From Actinomycetospora termitidis (GTDB taxonomy: Bacteria > Actinomycetota > Actinomycetes > Mycobacteriales > Pseudonocardiaceae), in the NCBI RefSeq assembly GCF_030286555.1, contig NZ_JASVWF010000003.1, forward strand, positions 1 through 64,000: a DNA stretch of 64,000 bases. Reading direction: 5' to 3'. The position numbers and the translations under genes were made by a program. Of this stretch, positions 27,804-36,267 are shown piece by piece (position 1 is the first letter of the stretch; every line of letters begins with the position of its first letter). Under the pieces are notes generated by a model, which had not been told where the DNA came from, did not search any database, and saw nothing but the letters and a program-made list of their open reading frames with translations.

Positions 27804-28763
27804 TCAGGACGACCGCTTGCCGACCTCCTCGGTCAGCTGCGGGGTGACCGAGAACAGGTCACCGACGATGCCGAAGTCGGCGATCTCGAAGATCGGGGCC
27901 TCGGGGTCCTTGTTGACCGCGACGATCGTCTTCGAGGTCTGCATGCCGGCGCGGTGCTGGATCGCGCCGGAGATGCCCAGCGCGATGTACAGCTGCGGCG
28001 ACACGGTCTTGCCGGTCTGCCCGACCTGGAACTGGTTCGGGTAGTAGCCGGAGTCGACCGCGGCGCGCGACGCACCGACGGCGGCGTGCAGCGAGTCGGC
28101 GAGGCCCTCGACGACGTCGAAGTTGTCGGCCGAGCCGACACCACGGCCACCGGCGACGACCACGGTCGCCTCGGTGAGCTCGGGGCGGTCGCCGCCGACG
28201 ATCGGCGCCCGGTTGGACACCTTCGCCGCACGCGCGCCATCGATCGCGGGGAGGTCGACGGTCTCCTGCGTCCCGGCGCCCGCGTTCTCCTCGACCTCGA
28301 TCGAGCCGGAGCGCCACGAGATGACCGCGGTGTCCGTGGTGACGTGCGACTGCACCGTGAAGGCCCCACCGAAGATCGAGTGGGTGCCCGCGCGCTCGCC
28401 GTCGACGTCGATCAGGTCGTTCAGCCAGCCCGAGTTGGTGCGCACCGCGAGGCGGCCCGCGACCTCGCGGCCGTCGGCGCCGGCGGGGATGAGCACCGCG
28501 GGGGGCGACACGCGCTCGACGAGGGTCGCGAGCGCGTCGACCTGCGGGGTCGACAGGTAGTTCACCGCGTCGTCGGACTCGGCGACGTAGATCTTCTCGG
28601 CGCCGTGGGCGGCGAGGCCCTCGGCGAGCTTCGCGGCCGTGCCCGGCGTGCCGACGACGACCGCCGACGGCTCGCCGATGCGGCGCGCCGCGGTCAGCAT
28701 CTCGTAGGTGTTCTTCTTGATCTCGCCGTCGACGTGGTCGACGAGGACCAGCACTTCAGCCAT
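27804..28763 (-). CDS. etfA: Electron transfer flavoprotein alpha subunit
   Basis: A 319-residue EtfA/FixB. N-terminal [20 protein letters not shown] and [20 protein letters not shown], then the FAD-binding C-terminal domain with [59 protein letters not shown] and [20 protein letters not shown]. With EtfB it passes electrons from acyl-CoA dehydrogenases to the respiratory chain. 36 bases downstream of etfB; equivalent to Rv3028c. Confidence 0.96.
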   Translation of the reverse strand: MAEVLVLVDHVDGEIKKNTYEMLTAARRIGEPSAVVVGTPGTAAKLAEGLAAHGAEKIYVAESDDAVNYLSTPQVDALATLVERVSPPAVLIPAGADGREVAGRLAVRTNSGWLNDLIDVDGERAGTHSIFGGAFTVQSHVTTDTAVISWRSGSIEVEENAGAGTQETVDLPAIDGARAAKVSNRAPIVGGDRPELTEATVVVAGGRGVGSADNFDVVEGLADSLHAAVGASRAAVDSGYYPNQFQVGQTGKTVSPQLYIALGISGAIQHRAGMQTSKTIVAVNKDPEAPIFEIADFGIVGDLFSVTPQLTEEVGKRSS

Positions 28764-28799
28764 GTCCGTGGGTCTCCTCTATCGCTCGTGGACGGCAGC

Positions 28800-29585
28800 T
28801 CAGATGAGCTTCTGGCCGACGAGGAACTCGGCGATCTTCGCGCCGCCGTCGCCCTCGTCCTCGACCTTCTGACCGCCCGACTTCGGCGGACGCGGGGCGA
28901 AGGAGTCGACCTGCACGAGCGAGCCGGCGAGCCCAACCTCGGAGGCGTCGAGCCCCAGGTCGGAGATCCCGATCTTGCTGACCGGCTTCTTCTTGGCCGC
29001 CATGATCCCCTTGAACGAGGGGTAGCGCGGCTCGTTGATCTTCTCGCCGACGCTGACCACGGCGGGCAGGGACGCGGTGACGTCGCAGGTGCCCTCGTCG
29101 GTCTCGCGCTTGACCGTGGCGGTGCCGTCGGAGACCGACAGCTCGTTGGCGTGGGTCAGCGACGGCCAGCCGAGCAGCTCGCCGAGCACGCCCGCCATCG
29201 CACCGCTGCGGCCGTCGGTCGCCTCGTTGCCGGCGAGGACCAGGTCGACGTCGCCGACGGTGCCGATCGCCTTGGCCAGGACCTTGGCGGTCGCGACGGC
29301 GTCGGAGCCGTGGATCGCCTCGTCGTTCACGTGCACGGCCTTGTCCGCGCCCATCGAGAGGGCCTTGCGGATGGCGTCGGTCGCGCGGTCGGGACCGGCG
29401 GTGAGGATGGTGACCTCGGCGTCGCCGCCGGCCTCCTTGATCTTGAGCGCCTCCTCGACGGCGCGCTCGTTGATCTCGTCCAGCACCGCGTCCGACGACG
29501 CGCGGTCGAGGGTCTTGTCGCCGTCGGAGAGCGTGCGCTCCGACCAGGTGTCCGGCACCTGCTTGATCAGTACGACGATGTTCAT
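28800..29585 (-). CDS. etfB: Electron transfer flavoprotein beta subunit
   Basis: A 261-residue EtfB/FixA: MNIVVLIKQVPDTWSERTLS, INERAVEEALKIKEAGGDAE, the adenine-nucleotide-binding VDLVLAGNEATDGRSGAMAG, and LPAVVSVGEKINEPRYPSFK GIMAAKKKP. It forms the EtfAB heterodimer. ATG at 29585; the upstream 225-base divergent region carries repeated GTAA/TTAC half-sites that may control fatty-acid oxidation genes. Equivalent to Rv3029c. Confidence 0.96.
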   Translation of the reverse strand: MNIVVLIKQVPDTWSERTLSDGDKTLDRASSDAVLDEINERAVEEALKIKEAGGDAEVTILTAGPDRATDAIRKALSMGADKAVHVNDEAIHGSDAVATAKVLAKAIGTVGDVDLVLAGNEATDGRSGAMAGVLGELLGWPSLTHANELSVSDGTATVKRETDEGTCDVTASLPAVVSVGEKINEPRYPSFKGIMAAKKKPVSKIGISDLGLDASEVGLAGSLVQVDSFAPRPPKSGGQKVEDEGDGGAKIAEFLVGQKLI

Positions 29586-29630
29586 GGGTCCGCTGTGACC
29601 TCCTGTACTCAACGGCCGGCCATTGCCCCG

Positions 29631-29761
29631 CCGGTAACTTACCCGTCGGTAACAACGCCACTGACCCGACTGTCCCACGTCCACGCCCTCACGGCGACGT
29701 GGCGTACCCCTCTCATGTTACTCGCGAGTAGGTAGTAGGGAGCTACTGGTCGGTAACTTAC
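29631..29761. promoter_or_regulatory. Cluster of TTACC/GGTAA-type operator-like sites upstream of etfB
   Basis: CGGTAACTTAC occurs identically at 29632-29642 and 29751-29761. Around them are the inverted repeats TTACC-CGTC-GGTAA (29639-29652) and TACTCGCGAGTA (29719-29730, a perfect palindrome), and CTACTGGTCGGTAA (29743-29756). The set lies between the divergent etfB and the small gene at 29811. Such sites are typical of dimeric TetR- or GntR-type repressors of fatty acid genes; the regulator is not in the window. Confidence 0.5.
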
Positions 29762-29810
29762 GGGTCGTAGTGTGAAGGGGACACATCGGATTCCCGGTAG
29801 GAGATCAGTC

Positions 29811-29969
29811 GTGCCCGGTCTGTTCAGCAAGGTCTCGGAGTTCCTCAAGAGCCCGCAGGGCCGCAAGTACACCGACCAGGCCAAGCGCTACGCGTCGGAC
29901 CCCAAGAACCGCGCCAAGGCGCAGGAGATGTTCAAGCGTTTCGGGGGCGGCGGCAAGAAGCAGCCCTGA
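29811..29969 (+). CDS. Small basic hypothetical protein, 52 aa
   Basis: GTG at 29811 after GGTAGGAG gives VPGLFSKVSEFLKSPQGRKY, TDQAKRYASDPKNRAKAQEM and FKRFGGGGKKQP. It is a basic amphipathic helix followed by a Gly/Lys tail. A longer frame from 29772 exists but the ribosome binding site favours 29811. Tiny proteins with a K-x2-E-F-x-S-P-Q-G-R motif are common in actinobacteria; function unknown. Divergent from etfB across the operator-like cluster. Confidence 0.65.
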   Translation: MPGLFSKVSEFLKSPQGRKYTDQAKRYASDPKNRAKAQEMFKRFGGGGKKQP

Positions 29970-29982
29970 TGCCGACGGCGGG

Positions 29983-31194
29983 TCATCCGGTCACGGCCCG
30001 GCCGTCCCGGTAGACCGCCCGCAGGCGGGCCGAGAGGTCGTCGAGCCCGCCCTCGCCGGTGAGCCCGCCGTCGACCACGCACAGGTCGGCGGCGAGGCCC
30101 GGAGCGACGCGGCCGGTCACGTCGCCCAGCCCGAGCAGCCGCGCGCCCGCGGAGGTCGAGGCCGCGACGACGGCCTCGGGCGCCATCCCGCAGGCCTGCA
30201 TCAGGGGCAGCTCGGACAGGTTGCGTCCGTGCGGCCCGACCCCGGAGTCGGTCCCCATGACGATCCGCACCCCCGCCTCGACGGCCCGCTGGATCGAGTC
30301 GGTGTGCACGTCGACCACGGCCGCGGCCTTCGCGACGACCTCGGCCGGCAACCGTGCGCCCGCCCCGGCCGCCTCCAGGACCGCCCGGGGCGCCACGAGC
30401 GTCGGGACCAGCGCCGTGTCGTGCTCCAGCATCAGCGCGATCGCCTCGTCGTCGAGGAAGATCCCGTGCTCGACGGACCGGACCCCGGCCCGCACGGCGT
30501 TCTTCACCCCGGTCGCGCCCTGCGCGTGTGACATCACCTCGCGCCCCTGCGCCGCCGCCTCGGCGACGACGACGGCGATCTCCTCCGGCGAGAACTGGGT
30601 GTGCTCCGGGTCGTCCCCGGGCGAGAGCACCCCGCCCGTCGTGCAGATCTTCACGACGTCGGCGCCCGCGCGCAGCACCTCGCGGACCTTCGCCCGCACG
30701 CCGTCGACCCCGTCGCAGACGCCCTCCGGGCGGCCGGGGTGCGGCAGGGACAGCGGGACACAGTGCCCGGAGGGCAACCAGCCGTCGGAGTGTCCGCCGG
30801 TCTGGCCGAGGATCGTCACCGCGATCCGCATGCGTGGACCGGCGACCAGCCCGTCCTCGACCGCCTTCCGCACCCCGACGTCGGCGCCGCCCGCGTCCCG
30901 CACGGTCGTCACGCCGGCCCGCAGGGTCGCCGTCAGGTTCCGTGCGGCGGCGAAGAACTGGTAGCTGAACGGCGTGGTCAGGCGGGACATCAGGTCGATC
31001 CCGGAACTCGTGACGTGCACGTGGGCGTCGACGAAGCCCGGGGTGATCGTCGCTCCCGCGCAGTCGAGGGCCTCGTCGCCGTCCAGGCCCGACCCGACGT
31101 CGAGAACGAGCCCGTCGGAGACGACGACGTCCGCGCGCGCGGCCGGCGCCCCCGTCCCGTCCAGGACCTCGCCGCCCTGCAGGACCAGCCTCAC
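29983..31194 (-). CDS. Metal-dependent amidohydrolase (imidazolonepropionase/prolidase-like)
   Basis: A 403-residue amidohydrolase: GATITPGFVDAHVHVTSSGI carries the HxH metal pair, LRAGVTTVRDAGGADVGVRK follows, then ADVVKICTTGGVLSPGDDPE with the carbamylated lysine, VMSHAQGATGVKNAVRAGVR and SVEHGIFLDDEAIALMLEHD with metal His residues, and IVMGTDSGVGPHGRNLSELP with the catalytic Asp. This group hydrolyses Xaa-Pro or Xaa-Lys/Arg dipeptides or ring amides. GTG start overlaps the symporter stop (GTGA), so substrate is probably imported by the neighbour. Confidence 0.88.
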   Translation of the reverse strand: MRLVLQGGEVLDGTGAPAARADVVVSDGLVLDVGSGLDGDEALDCAGATITPGFVDAHVHVTSSGIDLMSRLTTPFSYQFFAAARNLTATLRAGVTTVRDAGGADVGVRKAVEDGLVAGPRMRIAVTILGQTGGHSDGWLPSGHCVPLSLPHPGRPEGVCDGVDGVRAKVREVLRAGADVVKICTTGGVLSPGDDPEHTQFSPEEIAVVVAEAAAQGREVMSHAQGATGVKNAVRAGVRSVEHGIFLDDEAIALMLEHDTALVPTLVAPRAVLEAAGAGARLPAEVVAKAAAVVDVHTDSIQRAVEAGVRIVMGTDSGVGPHGRNLSELPLMQACGMAPEAVVAASTSAGARLLGLGDVTGRVAPGLAADLCVVDGGLTGEGGLDDLSARLRAVYRDGRAVTG

Positions 31195-32615
31195 GTCGTG
31201 ACCTCCTCACGTTCCGGGGCGCGCGTGCGCCGCTCGACCAGGGCTCCGATCCCGACGACGAGCAGGTTGGGCACCAGCGCGATCAGGCCCTCGTTCACGG
31301 TGCCGCCGTAGGGCCCGAACGTCAGGGCGATGACCACGACCTCCCCGACGACGAGGCCCGCGAGCACCGGCCTCAGCCCGACCCAGCGGCGGGCGAACAG
31401 CGCCAGCGCGAGCGCCGGGACGAGCTGGTCGAGCCCGGAGTAGGTGAGCAGCAGCAGGTTCGCGAGCAGGTCGGGCCGCGCGATCGCGAGGACGAGCGCG
31501 AGCGCCGTCAGGCCCACGACGGAGGCCTGGTTGGCCACGGTCTGGCCGCGGTCCGTCGTCGTGCGGACGATGTTGCGGGCGACGAGCGAGGACATCCCGA
31601 TGATCAGGCCGGCTGCGGGGACCATCGCGGTCGCGGCGGTCGCGACGACGACGATCCCCACGAACCACGACGGGAACGCCTGCGCCGCCATCGCGAGGAG
31701 GGCACCGTTGCTGCTGGTCTCCGGCGGGAGCGCGGTGAACGCGACGAAGCCGGTGATCATCGGGATGACGAGACAGACCGAGTAGACCGGCAGGAAGGCG
31801 TAGTTGCGGCGGACCGCCCGCTCGGAGCCGGCGGAGAGCAGGGCCGGCCACATGTGCGGCAGCGTCAGGAAGAGCACGCCGAGGGTGGAGGCCACCGTCG
31901 AAGAGATGAAGTACCCGGCGTCGTACTCGCCCTCGTGGATGGTGAGCATGCGCGGCGCGTCGGCGAGCACGCGCTCGAACGTCGCGCCGATCCCGCCGTT
32001 GACCTCGGCCGGGATCACCACCAGCAGCACCACGAGGACGACGAGCATGAGCGCGTCCTTGAGGTAGGACGTCGTCGCGACGCCGCGGATTCCCGACCAC
32101 AGCACGAACGCCACGACCAGCACGAACGCGACGACCATGCTCACCGTCCCGTTCGCCTTCGCCCCGGTGGCGAGCTGGACCGCGAGCCCGAGCCCGGTGA
32201 TCTGCAGCTGCAGGTAGGGCAGGAGGAAGACCACGCCGAGGACCGCGACGAGGGTGCCGAAGCCGCGCGATCCGAAGAAGTCCGCGAGGAAGTCGGCCTG
32301 GGTGACCTGGCCCCGCTCGCGGGCCCGGCGCCAGACGACGGGTCCGAGGAAGTACAGGCCCGCGTAGGCCAGCGGCACGTAGGGCAGGGCGTAGAGCGCG
32401 GCCGCACCGCCGGCGAAGGCGAGCCCGGCCATGCCGAGGAACGTGAAGGTCGTGAAGACCTCGCCGGCCTGGAGGAACCACATCGTCCAGGAGCCGAAGC
32501 GCCGGCCGCCGACGGCCCAGTCCGAGACGTCGGTGATCGCGCCGCGGCGGCCGGCGAACCCGACGGCGGCGATGACGACGATCCCGACGACGGTGACCAC
32601 CAGGACCGTGCTCAT
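31191..32615 (-). CDS. Sodium:solute symporter family transporter
   Basis: A 474-residue membrane protein with about 13 hydrophobic segments and the SSS pattern DVSDWAVGGRRFGSWTMWFL, LQAGEVFTTFTFLGMAGLAF, VTQADFLADFFGSRGFGTL and MWPALLSAGSERAVRRNYAF. It imports organic solutes with sodium. ATG at 32615 overlaps the DUF3311 stop (ATGA). Together with flanking hydrolases it forms an uptake-and-hydrolysis operon for a peptide-like or N-acyl amino acid compound (inference). Confidence 0.88.
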   Translation of the reverse strand: MSTVLVVTVVGIVVIAAVGFAGRRGAITDVSDWAVGGRRFGSWTMWFLQAGEVFTTFTFLGMAGLAFAGGAAALYALPYVPLAYAGLYFLGPVVWRRARERGQVTQADFLADFFGSRGFGTLVAVLGVVFLLPYLQLQITGLGLAVQLATGAKANGTVSMVVAFVLVVAFVLWSGIRGVATTSYLKDALMLVVLVVLLVVIPAEVNGGIGATFERVLADAPRMLTIHEGEYDAGYFISSTVASTLGVLFLTLPHMWPALLSAGSERAVRRNYAFLPVYSVCLVIPMITGFVAFTALPPETSSNGALLAMAAQAFPSWFVGIVVVATAATAMVPAAGLIIGMSSLVARNIVRTTTDRGQTVANQASVVGLTALALVLAIARPDLLANLLLLTYSGLDQLVPALALALFARRWVGLRPVLAGLVVGEVVVIALTFGPYGGTVNEGLIALVPNLLVVGIGALVERRTRAPEREEVTT

Positions 32616-32845
32616 TCGCCGTCCTCCCGCGTCGAGGGGTCGAGCTCCGCTCCGCTGCGTCTCCCGTCCCGGGTGAACTCCAGCGCGGCGAGGACGGGGG
32701 TGATGAGCAGGACGAGCACGCCCATCCACACCATGATCGACGGCAGGCCGAACCACAGCGCGGGTGTGTTGACGAAGCCCAGGAGCGGCGCGGCGAGCAG
32801 CCCGAGGGTGATCAGCCCGAGCAGGACGTAGCAGGTGGGGCGCAC
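32612..32845 (-). CDS. DUF3311-type small transporter partner
   Basis: A 77-residue protein with two hydrophobic segments (VLLGLITLGLLAAPLLGFVN and LPSIMVWMGVLVLLITPVLA) and a charged tail. Small proteins of this type precede SSS transporters and are thought to be accessory subunits (as YhdT is for PanF). GTG at 32845 has GGGAGG upstream and lies 14 bases after the M20 hydrolase stop. Confidence 0.75.
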   Translation of the reverse strand: MRPTCYVLLGLITLGLLAAPLLGFVNTPALWFGLPSIMVWMGVLVLLITPVLAALEFTRDGRRSGAELDPSTREDGE

Positions 32846-32859
32846 GATCGGCCTCCCGG

Positions 32860-34044
32860 TCAGGGGTGACGCTGCAGGGAACGGCGGGCGAGCTCGGCGT
32901 GCAGGAGCACGCCGTCGGACATCACGGACTCGTCGAAGACGGCCCGGGGGCTGTGGTTGGACGGGGTGCGCTCCGGGTCGCCGACGGCGGCGCCGAGGAA
33001 CGCGAACGCCCCCGGCACGGCCTCGAGCACCCGGGAGAAGTCCTCCGCGCCCGTCTCGGGGTGCGACATCTGCACCACGCGGTCCGCCCCGAGGAGCTCC
33101 GCCGCGACCCCGGTGACGAAGGCGGTCTCGGCGCCGTCGTTGACCGTGGCCGGGTACTCGCCGGCGACGACGACCTCGGCCTCGCAGCCGTGGGCCCGCG
33201 CGATGTCGTGGCACACCTGCGGCACGAGCTCGAGCATCCGCTCGCGGGCCCCGGCCGAGAAGGTGCGGACGGTCGCGTCGAAGGACGCGGAGTCGGGGAT
33301 GATGTTGCTCTTCGTGCCGCCCTCGATCCGGCCGACGGTGAGGACGACGGGGTCGAACACGTCGAAGCGGCGGGTGATCATGGCGTGGAGCCCGGAGACG
33401 ACCTCGGCGAGCGCCGAGATGGGGTCGCGGGCCCGGAACGGTGCCGACCCGTGCCCGCCCGCCCCGTGCAGCGTCACCTCGACGGTGGCCCGCGCGGCCA
33501 TCACTGTGCCCGGGCGGGTGTTGACGGTCCGCGGGGCGTAGGTCGAGGCCATGACGTGCAGGCCGTAGGCGCTGGACACGCGCGGTCCGGCCGCGTCGAG
33601 GACCCCCTCGGCGATCATGTGGGACGCCCCGTCCCAGCCCTCCTCGCCGGGCTGGAACATGAACACGACGTCGCCGTCGAGCGCGTCGCGGTGGGCGCTC
33701 AGCACCTGGGCGGCGCCGACGAGCATGGCCGTGTGCAGGTCGTGGCCGCAGGCGTGCATCGCGCCGTCGACCTCGCTGGTGAACGGCTCGCCGGACTGCT
33801 CCTGCAGGGGCAGCGCGTCCAAGTCGCCGCGGAGCAGGACGGCTCTGTCGCTCCGCGCGCCCCGCAGCACCGCGGTCACGCTCGTCGTCGTGGTGCCGGT
33901 GGTGATCTCGAGCGGCAGCCCGCGCAGTGCCTCGAGCACCGTCTCCTGCGTCCGCGGGAGCTGCAGGCCGACCTCCGGGGCCCGGTGCAGGCGGCGCCGC
34001 AGGTCGACGAGGTCACCGGCCAGTGCCACCGCGTCGTCGCGCAT
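32860..34044 (-). CDS. M20-family amidohydrolase/aminoacylase
   Basis: A 394-residue M20D peptidase-like protein: RRRLHRAPEVGLQLPRTQET, LLRGDLDALPLQEQSGEPFT, MHACGHDLHTAMLVGAAQVL with the metal His and catalytic Asp, VVFMFQPGEEGWDGASHMIA with the catalytic Glu pair, and SHPETGAEDFSRVLEAVPGA. These enzymes remove acyl groups from N-acyl amino acids or cleave hippurate-like amides. First gene of the four-gene operon 34044-29983. Confidence 0.9.
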   Translation of the reverse strand: MRDDAVALAGDLVDLRRRLHRAPEVGLQLPRTQETVLEALRGLPLEITTGTTTTSVTAVLRGARSDRAVLLRGDLDALPLQEQSGEPFTSEVDGAMHACGHDLHTAMLVGAAQVLSAHRDALDGDVVFMFQPGEEGWDGASHMIAEGVLDAAGPRVSSAYGLHVMASTYAPRTVNTRPGTVMAARATVEVTLHGAGGHGSAPFRARDPISALAEVVSGLHAMITRRFDVFDPVVLTVGRIEGGTKSNIIPDSASFDATVRTFSAGARERMLELVPQVCHDIARAHGCEAEVVVAGEYPATVNDGAETAFVTGVAAELLGADRVVQMSHPETGAEDFSRVLEAVPGAFAFLGAAVGDPERTPSNHSPRAVFDESVMSDGVLLHAELARRSLQRHP

Positions 34045-34077
34045 GCGTGGGCAAACTACCGGTCCGCGCGCGTGCCG

Positions 34078-34605
34078 TCAGGTACGGCGGCCGAGCGTGC
34101 GGTGGATCAAGATGATCTCTGCAGTATTCGTGCGGCCCGGCCGTCGTTCGACGTGGACCTCGTCGACGAAGCACGTCTCGGCGATCGCATGACGCTGCCG
34201 CGCGAGGTCGTCGACGGTGAGGCCCACCGGAATCCACACGCGGACGACCGTCGCGCCGGGCATCGCGGAGCTGTCGATCACGCTCGGGGTGAGCCGACGG
34301 TGCCGGCTGCAGATCCCGAGTTCGAGGAACGCCTGCTGGAGCCGGCGCGACATCACGATCCGCCGCCACTGCCCGAGCACCATCTCACGCACCTCCACCG
34401 ACAGCAGGGTCACCAGAAGCAGAGCGACGACGAGCAGGCGCGGCCAGGAGCCGGACCCGAGCCAGAGGGAGAAGCCGAGCGCGCCCAGGAGGGTCCCGAG
34501 CTCGATCTCCGTGCGGTGCCGGAGCACCACCCGGTGCGGCGCGCGGGGCTTGCGCGGCTGCGGACGTTCGCCCCAGTCCCCGGGGTCGAGCCGCCGGGCA
34601 CTCAT
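34078..34605 (-). CDS. Membrane protein with C-terminal domain resembling the N-domain of actinobacterial FtsK/TraB-like proteins
   Basis: A 175-residue protein with one or two hydrophobic segments (IELGTLLGALGFSLWLGSGS and WPRLLVVALLLVTLLSVEVR) and a cytoplasmic domain MPGATVVRVWIPVGLTVDDL, ARQRHAIAETCFVDEVHVER, TNTAEIILIHRTL. That last pattern (hydrophobic strand, G-L-T-x-D-D, helix, C-x3-EVHVER) recalls the pre-motor domain of FtsK/TraB-like translocases of actinobacterial integrative elements, but no ATPase motor follows. ATG at 34605 preferred over a frame to 34698. Divergent from the HTH-toroid gene. Resemblance is a personal impression, unverified. Confidence 0.5.
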   Translation of the reverse strand: MSARRLDPGDWGERPQPRKPRAPHRVVLRHRTEIELGTLLGALGFSLWLGSGSWPRLLVVALLLVTLLSVEVREMVLGQWRRIVMSRRLQQAFLELGICSRHRRLTPSVIDSSAMPGATVVRVWIPVGLTVDDLARQRHAIAETCFVDEVHVERRPGRTNTAEIILIHRTLGRRT

Positions 34606-35034
34606 GTGCCACCGCCGTAGGACCACGGACCGAACGAACCAACACCTTCCATCACTGCCTACCCCCCGACTGCCTACTTTCGGGAACATCTGCAGCATGG
34701 CTGCCCGACATACGCCTACGTAATGCCTACCTCACGGCGTTGGCCGAATCGTTGCCAACTGCACCGGTGTAGGTAGATCACCTACCTATGCCCCTTGCAC
34801 CCTGGACGAGGTCGCAATGAGGTCGCGGGGAGGTCACACCCTCGCGACGGCGTCACGGCGGGATATGGGAGTCTGCGCGCCATTACCTGGTGCAACGGGG
34901 GAATCATGGCGCAGGTCGTCCTCGGGGAATCATCACTCGGACGCTTGTCTACCGGTGAGTCACGGTGGAAAGGGACGAAGGTAGCGCCTACCCTACGTCT
35001 CCATGGCTCGTGTCCTACCTACTGCACTCCGGTG
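34606..35034. promoter_or_regulatory. 430-base divergent control region with GCCTAC words and a 19-base palindrome
   Basis: GCCTAC occurs at 34657-34662, 34672-34677, 34714-34719 and 34725-34730, and again near 34986. At 34770-34788 is the palindrome TAGGTAG-ATCAC-CTACCTA (perfect seven-base arms), whose arms contain the same word reversed. The region is less GC-rich than flanking genes. It lies between the membrane protein gene and an XRE-type regulator, so autoregulation is plausible. An alternative in-frame ATG at 34906 with GGGGGAA upstream exists for the regulator, but codon bias between 34906 and 35034 is poor. Confidence 0.6.
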
Positions 35035-35035
35035 A
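35003..35035 (+). CDS. Possible leader peptide MARVLPTALR overlapping the regulator start
   Basis: ATG at 35003 begins a ten-codon frame whose TGA (35033-35035) overlaps the ATG of the HTH-toroid gene as TGATG. TACCCT (34989-34994), a fair -10 element, lies just upstream and would give a nearly leaderless transcript. Translation could be coupled to the regulator gene. Ten codons could easily arise by chance. Confidence 0.25.
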   Translation: MARVLPTALR

Positions 35036-36267
35036 TGCCGGCCGAGCCGCGCCGACGCGAAAGCGCTTTCGGTACCGCTCTCCTCACCGCCCGGCGACGC
35101 GCAGGTCTGACGCAGACTGCGGTCGCGGAGCACCTCGGCGTGCAGCGGGCGATGGTGTCGCAGTGGGAGACCGGGCGACACCGCCCCTCCCAGGTCAACG
35201 TCGACAGACTCGGTCGACTCCTCGACGCGACGGAGGAATTGACCGCGGCAAGTGGGCTGACCACCCCGGCGGAGGGTCCACCGGCGATCGTTCCCGCGAC
35301 GGAGGCACCGTCGGGCACAACCCTGTACGACGTACATCGCGGCCTGGGCCGGGTCCTCGTCGAGGCACTCGTGCACGACGACGACGGGCGACCGTCGGGG
35401 TGGCGACGCGATTTCCGCCCCGACCGTCCCCCGAGTGCCTTCACGACGGCGTCCGCGATGCGCCTCCTGACGGCCATCCAGGACCCGCCGTACGTCGACC
35501 GGCACGCCCTCGGTGAACGGCTCCTCGAGTTCCACTATCCCGAGGGTGGATGGGGCACGAGGGCGATCGGTCGCCGCCCCGAGGCGACGGCCGTCGTCAT
35601 CGACGCGTTGGAGCGGATCGGCGCCACCTTCGACATCGACGAGGCACTGCACGAGCTCGCCACCATGCTGAGCGAGTCGGACCGGCAACACACCTACGTG
35701 CTGGTCGAGGCCCTGAGTACGACGGCCCGACTCCGACCGACCTCCGACCTGGCCCGTGAACTCGCAGCGCACCTGCTCGCCAACCGGGACGCCAGGAGTC
35801 TCGCCTGGCCGGAGAAGCGCCCGGCCGTCCCGGGCGCCGTCCCACGGCCGTCGACGGCCCACACGGCGCGCGCTCTGACCGTTCTCTCGTACGGGCTGGA
35901 ACGTGGTCTCGACGATCCCGACGGCGAGTACCTCGGCGCGATCGAGTCGGGACAACGGTGGCTCGAGGAGAACGCGAACCTCGCGCCGATCCGGGAGAAC
36001 GTCGAGCCGGAGGGGCAGCGCGACCTCGAGATCCGGCACTTCACCCCAGCGCTCGTGGCGCACGCCCTCGCGTCGGTCCGGTCGCCGTCGTGGGATCTGC
36101 TGGCGCGAGCGCTCGCCGAGGTGTGGCGGTCCTACAACTCGTCGATCGAGCGCTGGCAATGGCCGAACGGGGACGTTCCGGTCTGGCTCCAACTCGATGC
36201 CCTCCGCGCGGTGACGGCGGCCCACGCCCGACAGACGATGGTGCCGATCGAGGGTGGAGAGCAGTGA
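35035..36267 (+). CDS. XRE-type HTH protein fused to an alpha/alpha-toroid (terpenoid-cyclase-like) domain
   Basis: A 410-residue protein. Residues 12-66 are an XRE helix-turn-helix: FGTALLTARRRAGLTQTAVA, EHLGVQRAMVSQWETGRHRP. After a proline-rich linker (to about 105) comes a helical region of toroid type: LLEFHYPEGGWGTRAIGRRP EATAVVIDAL, QHTYVLVEALSTTARLRPTS, STAHTARALTVLSYGLERGL and GAIESGQRWLEENA, typical of prenyltransferase/squalene-cyclase repeats. No DxDD cyclase motif is visible, so the toroid is probably a ligand- or protein-binding domain. The stop overlaps the first cupin start (GTGA). Confidence 0.65.
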   Translation: MPAEPRRRESAFGTALLTARRRAGLTQTAVAEHLGVQRAMVSQWETGRHRPSQVNVDRLGRLLDATEELTAASGLTTPAEGPPAIVPATEAPSGTTLYDVHRGLGRVLVEALVHDDDGRPSGWRRDFRPDRPPSAFTTASAMRLLTAIQDPPYVDRHALGERLLEFHYPEGGWGTRAIGRRPEATAVVIDALERIGATFDIDEALHELATMLSESDRQHTYVLVEALSTTARLRPTSDLARELAAHLLANRDARSLAWPEKRPAVPGAVPRPSTAHTARALTVLSYGLERGLDDPDGEYLGAIESGQRWLEENANLAPIRENVEPEGQRDLEIRHFTPALVAHALASVRSPSWDLLARALAEVWRSYNSSIERWQWPNGDVPVWLQLDALRAVTAAHARQTMVPIEGGEQ

